The notes under the pieces: generated by a model
Seen by the model: the letters and a program-made list of their open reading frames with translations, nothing else
The model's database searches: none
What the model was told of the DNA's origin: nothing
Made by a program: the position numbers and the translations under genes
Assembly (NCBI GenBank): GCA_965212245.1
Contig: OZ243107.1
Coordinates: forward strand, 3,286,001-3,350,000
DNA: 64,000 nt
From: CAKZNE01 sp040222435
Lineage (GTDB): Bacteria; Bacteroidota; Bacteroidia; Flavobacteriales; Schleiferiaceae
Reading direction: 5' to 3'
Shown here: in pieces, positions 58,983-64,000 of the stretch
Position numbering within the stretch: the first letter of the stretch is position 1
Layout: each line of letters opens with the position of its first letter

Positions 58983-60005
58983 ATGAAGTGTAGTCACACG
59001 GATGTACTAATCATAGGTGGCGGCCCCGCAGGGGTCGCCACTTCATTAACCCTTACTGCACGGGGAATACCACACATGGTGGTGGAAGCCCAAAAGGAAC
59101 CCCAGCGCAAAGCCGGAGAAGCCCTGCCGCCCAACGCCAAACCTTTATTACGACAATTGGGAATCCATCACCTGATGGAACACCCGGCTCACCTGCCCTA
59201 TCACGGCAATCAAAGCATCTGGAAGGGATCACCCCTGCGTACCGAAGACTTTATCAAGGATGTGCACGGCCAAGGTTACCTGCTGGACCGTTTGCTCTTT
59301 GAACAACAACTCCGGGGCTTGATCAAAGCTCCGTTTTATACCGGCTGCAAATTGAGATCCGTAAATGCCCTTGAAAAGGGTGTAGAAGCGCTGGTTGAGA
59401 ATGATGCAGTGTCCTTAACCATTAAGGCAAAGTACATAGTAGATGCTACCGGCCGCAAGGCCAGTGTATGCCGGCATTTAGGCATTAGCCCCACCGTACT
59501 GGATGAGTGGTTTGGCTTGTGGTTTCATGCCGAGGGCAAAGCACCCAAACAGATCTTTGTGGAAAGCACCGATCAGGGCTGGTGGTATGCCGCACCTTTT
59601 GGTGAAGAGCAAATTACTATGATGTTTTTCACCCGTAAAGAGCGTATTCCACACAAAACCCTTATATCCACTTTTTTACAACAGCAATTCCAGCAGACCA
59701 CCCAGCTCTCCAAAACCTTTAGTATTCCCGTCCTCCAACCAACTGATGTACAGATCCGCCCCTCCGGTACTGCTTGTTTGGATAAACCCTACGGCACCCA
59801 TTGGTTAGCCGTGGGCGATGCGGCCTACGCCTATGATCCTATTTCCTCCTTTGGTATTACCTCTGCCTTGGCCGGGGGCTATTATGCCGGCCATGCCCTG
59901 GCCGATACTTTAGACGGAAAAAGTGATGCTTTAGAGGTATACCGTTATGTGATGGAGAATGCGTTTGGAGGGTATTGGGAGAAGTTGAGCAGAGTATATG
60001 CATAG
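58983..60005 (+). CDS. LodB-type flavoprotein (oxidase cofactor maturation)
   Basis: 340 residues of the FAD-dependent halogenase/hydroxylase-like family. FAD-binding VLIIGGGPAGVATSLTLTAR at the start, GEALPPNAKPLLRQLGIHHL, and the second FAD motif VGDAAYAYDPISSFGITSAL near residue 275. LodB-type enzymes hydroxylate the tryptophan that becomes CTQ in LodA/GoxA. It follows the oxidase gene by 92 bases in the same direction, as in known lodAB loci. Confidence 0.88.
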   Translation: MKCSHTDVLIIGGGPAGVATSLTLTARGIPHMVVEAQKEPQRKAGEALPPNAKPLLRQLGIHHLMEHPAHLPYHGNQSIWKGSPLRTEDFIKDVHGQGYLLDRLLFEQQLRGLIKAPFYTGCKLRSVNALEKGVEALVENDAVSLTIKAKYIVDATGRKASVCRHLGISPTVLDEWFGLWFHAEGKAPKQIFVESTDQGWWYAAPFGEEQITMMFFTRKERIPHKTLISTFLQQQFQQTTQLSKTFSIPVLQPTDVQIRPSGTACLDKPYGTHWLAVGDAAYAYDPISSFGITSALAGGYYAGHALADTLDGKSDALEVYRYVMENAFGGYWEKLSRVYA

Positions 60006-60038
60006 ATATCGGTGTTAAATCTTAATTAACTTAGAGGC

Positions 60039-61961
60039 ATGCGACCAAACCAAACTTCTCCGAATCAACCGTTCAAGATCAAACACAAACAAGATACACC
60101 CAGCACCGAAGAACTTAAAAAGCAGTTAGACACTTCTTCTGCTCTTAACCGCACACTAGGCTTAGCTTTTATGAGTGTATTGATCTATATGCTCATTACA
60201 ATAGCATCGATTACGGATATGACTCTTTTATTACCAGACAGCCTAGTTACCCTGCCTATTATTAACATAGAAATTGGCTTAAAAGCCTTCTTCATTGCTG
60301 CGCCAATACTGGTCCTGGGTCTGCACCTCAATATGTTACTGAATCTATATAGACATAACGCCAAAGTGCAACACTGGCTCAATTATCAAAAAGATAGAGT
60401 CCACACCAGAGAAGAATTGCATCCCTTTATTTTTAACAATCTTTTCTTCCCTGATTCCAAAGGCTACCGAACAAGCGCAGTTTTAGTGGGTTTCGGAGCC
60501 TGTTATTTACCATTAATGGTTATGTTACTCTTTCAACTCCGCTTCTCCGATTTTCAGAGCTTCACAATAACGTTCATTCACTTTCTCTTGCTCATCTCCA
60601 CGTATGGCATTATTCTAAGCTTATACCGGCCCGTTAATCATTTGTTTTATGCTACTACACGCAGAATAAAGAGTCTGCTTTTCTATTTTATTACAGGTTT
60701 GGCAATACTATATGGTTTTTCAAATATTTTAATTCTGTGCAGGGTGCTGAATTCGGATTATTCAAGAAGCTTATCATTATTTATGAATTGCCCCTCGTAT
60801 GTGCGAAATACAGATTATCCAACCTGGTTATTCAACCAGGTTTGGTATAAGCCCAAATTGGATGTTAGCGAAGCCTCTATTAATAAGGAAATTGATGCCG
60901 CTTACATCCTTCATTATATCAATAAAGAAAATTTGAGCGAAGAACGGGCCAGAAAAAAGGCTATTAATAAACTGGGCAAAACTATTTACCTCACAGGCCG
61001 AAGTTTGCGCTACGCTAATTTTGAGAAAACTGATTTCTCCGGGGTTGATTTGAGTCAGAGTAATTTATTGGGTGCTAAACTACAAAATTCTAATTTTCAA
61101 AAAGTTAATCTTCGGGATATCAAACTGCACGGGGCTGATTTACGTCATGCTAAATTGCAAGGGAGCGATCTAAGTAATAGCGAATTGCAAGGTATAGACG
61201 CAGGCCATGCAAAAATGGGTGGCGCTGTAATGCGTAACATCAATCTTCAGGGAGCTAACCTGATACATGCTAATATGGATGGTTGTGACCTCAGCGGTGC
61301 AAAAATGCAGTGTAGCGATCTGCAAAATGCGAGCATAAAAGGTTGTAAATTATCATTTTCTGATATGCAGGGAGTTAACTTAACTAAGGCTAACATGTCC
61401 GGAGCTATTTTATCAAGTATAAAGATGCAAGGGGCTACACTAACAGACGTGAATACAAGCGGAGCTTTATTTGGGAGATTCTATAAGATGTACGATCAGT
61501 CAGACACCATATACCTTTACGGTGCAAAGGGTAGAATATTTGGTGCTTATTTATTAGATACAAACGCCATTGATACTTCCACTACCTATGATATTGATGT
61601 ATTACTTTCTGAAGTTCTACCGTTTTTGAAGAAGCCAGGTTCTTACTTCGATCATTACTTTCAATTGGCTAAGGAAAATCTTAAATCAAATACTCAGGTT
61701 AAGATTTACCATAACATGAAAATATTCTTGAAATCAAGAAAGTATTTACTATCAAATAAATCCATCCCTTTGTCACGTCTGTTTTTTACAAAAAATCAAG
61801 TTTTGTCTAAATACGGATACCCCCTAGTTAACCCTGAATGGAAAAAATTTGCCAACCTGAACGACAGTCTATACCAACATCTCAAAAACCATGTGCCCCA
61901 GCGCCTTGAAGAATTCCGGGAAGACAGTGCTCACTTTATTTTTTCAACTACTCAGTTTTAA
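60039..61961 (+). CDS. Membrane-anchored pentapeptide-repeat protein
   Basis: 640 residues. Five transmembrane helices lie in the first 240 residues (LGLAFMSVLIYMLITIASIT, GLKAFFIAAPILVLGLHLNM, CYLPLMVMLLFQL, FIHFLLLISTYGIILSLY and SLLFYFITGLAILYGFSNIL). From about residue 325 to 475 there are some 25-30 pentapeptide repeats of A(D/N)LxX type (LRYANFEKTDFSGVDLSQSN, LQGANLIHANMDGCDLSGAK). These form a right-handed beta-helix. The last 160 residues are soluble and unrecognised. Role unknown; a scaffold at the inner membrane is likely. It begins 33 bases after the LodB stop. Confidence 0.85.
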   Translation: MRPNQTSPNQPFKIKHKQDTPSTEELKKQLDTSSALNRTLGLAFMSVLIYMLITIASITDMTLLLPDSLVTLPIINIEIGLKAFFIAAPILVLGLHLNMLLNLYRHNAKVQHWLNYQKDRVHTREELHPFIFNNLFFPDSKGYRTSAVLVGFGACYLPLMVMLLFQLRFSDFQSFTITFIHFLLLISTYGIILSLYRPVNHLFYATTRRIKSLLFYFITGLAILYGFSNILILCRVLNSDYSRSLSLFMNCPSYVRNTDYPTWLFNQVWYKPKLDVSEASINKEIDAAYILHYINKENLSEERARKKAINKLGKTIYLTGRSLRYANFEKTDFSGVDLSQSNLLGAKLQNSNFQKVNLRDIKLHGADLRHAKLQGSDLSNSELQGIDAGHAKMGGAVMRNINLQGANLIHANMDGCDLSGAKMQCSDLQNASIKGCKLSFSDMQGVNLTKANMSGAILSSIKMQGATLTDVNTSGALFGRFYKMYDQSDTIYLYGAKGRIFGAYLLDTNAIDTSTTYDIDVLLSEVLPFLKKPGSYFDHYFQLAKENLKSNTQVKIYHNMKIFLKSRKYLLSNKSIPLSRLFFTKNQVLSKYGYPLVNPEWKKFANLNDSLYQHLKNHVPQRLEEFREDSAHFIFSTTQF

Positions 61962-62059
61962 ATGGAAAACCTCAGCCTAAACCGGGGTTCTCACTTCTAA
62001 CCCCAAAATCAAATAATACTCTTTAACACACTCACGTGACTTTAGGAGTCTTTCAAAGA

Positions 62060-62653
62060 TTAGTTCTCTTCAGTGTTATCATTGGATCGGCTAGATTTTT
62101 TATATAGACTATAGGTAATGCCCAATTGTACATTCAGAACATAAGGCAACGGATCTTCCCAATCGTCTGGGTAAAAAATCATTGATCCGGCAGTCAGCTC
62201 AATCCCGAAGGGTAGGCCAGCTGTTTTACCGTAACGAAGTCCCGTGTACAGTCCTGGACCGATATGGTGTTTTAAATTCTCACTCACACCTCTTGAGTGC
62301 GCATACTGTATGAACGTAATAAGATAATTGAAAGACCCACCAACCAGAATCTGAAACTTATCCTTAATAGGTGTAATGCGTTGCCAGGCGCACTGAATAT
62401 TGCGTGTGGAAATATCGACTTCACTTTTAAACCAATCGGAATAGCCCTGAAGATTTGAATGCCCATAGGACAGCATAATTTCACTGTACGGAGTAATACT
62501 ATCAAAAACCAAATAGGCCTCAATTGTATTACCCGTGGCGGAGGGTATCTGGCTGGTACTATACTTAGTGTATCCTCCACGAACTCCCAAAGATTGACCG
62601 GACAAAATATAATTACTGCTAACCAGTAGGAGGCTAACGAGCAAAAGTTTCAT
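62060..62653 (-). CDS. Small outer-membrane protein-like hypothetical
   Basis: 197 residues with a signal peptide (LLLVSLLLVSSNYILSGQSL), then GVRGGYTKYSTSQIPSATGN and amphipathic strands (TIEAYLVFDSITPYSEIMLS, FQILVGGSFNYLITFIQYAH, LNVQLGITYSLYKKSSRS). This fits an 8-strand outer-membrane barrel. Probably monocistronic; the 98 bases between it and the pentapeptide gene contain only a weak GGGGTT/AACCCC hairpin at 61984-62004. Confidence 0.65.
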   Translation of the reverse strand: MKLLLVSLLLVSSNYILSGQSLGVRGGYTKYSTSQIPSATGNTIEAYLVFDSITPYSEIMLSYGHSNLQGYSDWFKSEVDISTRNIQCAWQRITPIKDKFQILVGGSFNYLITFIQYAHSRGVSENLKHHIGPGLYTGLRYGKTAGLPFGIELTAGSMIFYPDDWEDPLPYVLNVQLGITYSLYKKSSRSNDNTEEN

Positions 62654-62873
62654 ATCGTTAAGATTAATTAGACCTGATAACGGAATAATCTCCCCTCAAA
62701 GTGCACATCCCTATAACGAAAAAACCCAAATCTAAGCCGGGGTTTCTCTTTCCAAACAACCCACACCATTTTGTTTAATTACGCTAAAACCAATAATCCG
62801 CTTCCTTAAAATTTCTATGTTTGCTTCGTTCCTTAAAGAAAGGACAAAGCAATCCAAACAAAAAACCAAACCC

Positions 62874-64000
62874 ATGAAATTCCTGCCCCTGCTGGTGGTC
62901 CTTGGTGGCCTGTGCTGCATGACAGCCTGTACTTCCAATGAAGAACCCCTTCTCTCTACCGATAACGTAGTACGCTACCCACTCAAGGTTCAAAACACTA
63001 TTATGAACAGTGAAAATGTGGAGCATACCTATTTCATCTTTATGGCTAAAACCATGAATAAAGCAGCCGAAATGGGGGGACTTACTTTTACGTATGATTC
63101 CACTTTAAATGCACAAGTAGGAACCCTTGTTCCGCTTACTTCCGGCTCTACCGCCAGCAACTTTATGTTTCAACTGGACACCATGAAAGGCTACGATACC
63201 ACGCATCACAGCATCCAGCTTATGATACCGCATTGCCAGAGCGGCCGGGCCATGTTCTCGGTAAATTATCCGCTTAGTATTGGCGTTCATCAGGATTCTT
63301 CCACCGGTGATTTTAGCTTTATTCCACCTAACGTCAATGATACCACAGACCCGAGCTACAATATTATTTTTGACAAGTTTGAATTTACCTTTAACAACAC
63401 CGTAACCACCGGTGTTCCGGATGGCACCTTTTACATCAATCCTACCTCGGTTGACTTTTTTGGTATACCGGTACATCTGGGATCCAGCGCAAAAAACTCA
63501 GGCGCCCCTGCTGGTATGAAACGCCCTCAGATGCTGGACACCATTACCAAGGTGATTACGAAATACGATAGCACGGCCACCCAACAATGGAAATCAGTGG
63601 TTATTCGTGACCAAAGCACTCAAACCATTTTGCGTATTGCCTCTCCTACCCTTGCTCCCCGCTTTGATGCTCAGTACCTGAACAAGCCTGCACCAAACTT
63701 CAATTACATAGATGCCCTCATCTCGTATTATAAAGCGAACAGCCTTTGGGTGGATTGCCGGCAGTTAGATGTGGCAGGCGACCAGATCTTTGACAAATAC
63801 AACCGAATGCCTGATGCCGATACGGGAGCTTATTATTTTAAAGGCACCATTGGTACTGATAATGTATGGCGTTTTAAAAACTCACCTGACACCTCCTTTG
63901 CTAAAGACACGGCTATTGAAGTAAGTATTGATATGGGAGCCGTTACCTCCAATGACTTTTTCGGACCCGGAACGGCTCCTTTTGATACGCCCAACAAAAT
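62874..64000 (+). CDS. GH64/thaumatin-like lipoprotein, 3' end outside window
   Basis: 375 residues visible, running off the right edge. Lipoprotein signal FLPLLVVLGGLCCMTACTSN. The rest resembles the beta-1,3-glucanase family 64/thaumatin-like fold: QSGRAMFSVNYPLSIG, FIPPNVNDTTDPSYNIIFDK, FYINPTSVDFFGIPVHL, NFNYIDALISYYKANSLWVD and YYFKGTIGTDNVWRFKN. GH64 enzymes cut beta-1,3-glucan such as laminarin; whether the catalytic Glu/Asp pair is present is not certain here. A laminarin-processing role in a marine Bacteroidota is plausible. Confidence 0.75.
   Translation, partial: MKFLPLLVVLGGLCCMTACTSNEEPLLSTDNVVRYPLKVQNTIMNSENVEHTYFIFMAKTMNKAAEMGGLTFTYDSTLNAQVGTLVPLTSGSTASNFMFQLDTMKGYDTTHHSIQLMIPHCQSGRAMFSVNYPLSIGVHQDSSTGDFSFIPPNVNDTTDPSYNIIFDKFEFTFNNTVTTGVPDGTFYINPTSVDFFGIPVHLGSSAKNSGAPAGMKRPQMLDTITKVITKYDSTATQQWKSVVIRDQSTQTILRIASPTLAPRFDAQYLNKPAPNFNYIDALISYYKANSLWVDCRQLDVAGDQIFDKYNRMPDADTGAYYFKGTIGTDNVWRFKNSPDTSFAKDTAIEVSIDMGAVTSNDFFGPGTAPFDTPNK

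Noticed and set aside
61984..62004. GGGGTT/AACCCC hairpin after the pentapeptide gene
   Set aside because: Short stem with no U-tract; insufficient for a terminator call.
62722..62745. AAACCC/GGGTTT hairpin between the divergent genes at 62653 and 62874
   Set aside because: Weak stem and poor U-tract in a divergent region; may be chance.

Overview
The window looks like chromosome from a free-living, probably marine or aquatic, member of the Bacteroidota. Five proteins end in type IX secretion (T9SS) type A sorting domains. Many others are lipoproteins or signal-peptide proteins with Asp-box, PKD or FISUMP domains. Shine-Dalgarno sites are not obvious and TAnnTTTG-type -7 boxes occur. The order cannot be fixed from sequence alone; a Flavobacteriales/Cryomorphaceae-like organism is plausible. 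No rRNA, tRNA, CRISPR array, insertion sequence or prophage was recognised.

Layout. 0-1.2 kb: end of a 5-oxoprolinase (pxp) operon and a decayed phnA fragment. 1.3-5.9 kb: two large secreted T9SS proteins sharing a bidirectional terminator. 6-12.9 kb: housekeeping genes (MsrB lipoprotein, SlyD-like FKBP, Gre factor, TrkH/TrkA potassium uptake, DUF763) and a broken SnoaL-like gene. 13-18.6 kb: lipoate ligase, secreted proteins and several gene remnants, including a second 5' end of lplA; this is a rearranged, decaying stretch. 18.6-28.3 kb: di-heme peroxidase, an ABC transporter whose permease is fused to an M1 peptidase, a GH25 lysozyme and a YCF48-like protein. 28.3-39.7 kb: an orphan HlyD-like protein, two LytTR-type two-component systems (one kinase with a degraded ATP-binding domain), a patatin and a secreted two-gene operon. 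40-45.5 kb: PrsW, a nuclease-like accessory gene behind a perfect inverted repeat, RtcB and two duplicated small secreted proteins. 45.7-48.7 kb: a compact minus-strand cluster of a 59-residue peptide, two helical proteins and a PhyH-type dioxygenase. 49-51.9 kb: a four-gene operon ending in a NarX/NarL-type system. 52-64 kb: a metallophosphoesterase homologue lacking metal ligands, YjbQ, a phospholipase C-type phosphoesterase, a GoxA/LodA-type quinone-cofactor oxidase with its flavoprotein partner, a pentapeptide-repeat membrane protein and the start of a GH64/thaumatin-like lipoprotein.

Most notable are two things. (1) The 45.7-48.7 kb cluster reads like an uncharacterised peptide-modification (RiPP-like) locus: a short peptide gene, then a leaky terminator, then three putative tailoring genes. 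(2) A 33-35 nt leader element (a short stem whose base pairs covary, a 12-nt loop ending CCGAAAA, then ACAGAGTAGG) lies 19-21 nt before the start codon of three unrelated genes, one of them that peptide. This suggests an undescribed cis-regulatory RNA or operator.

All calls come from reading the sequence and from knowledge of protein families; no database search was run.
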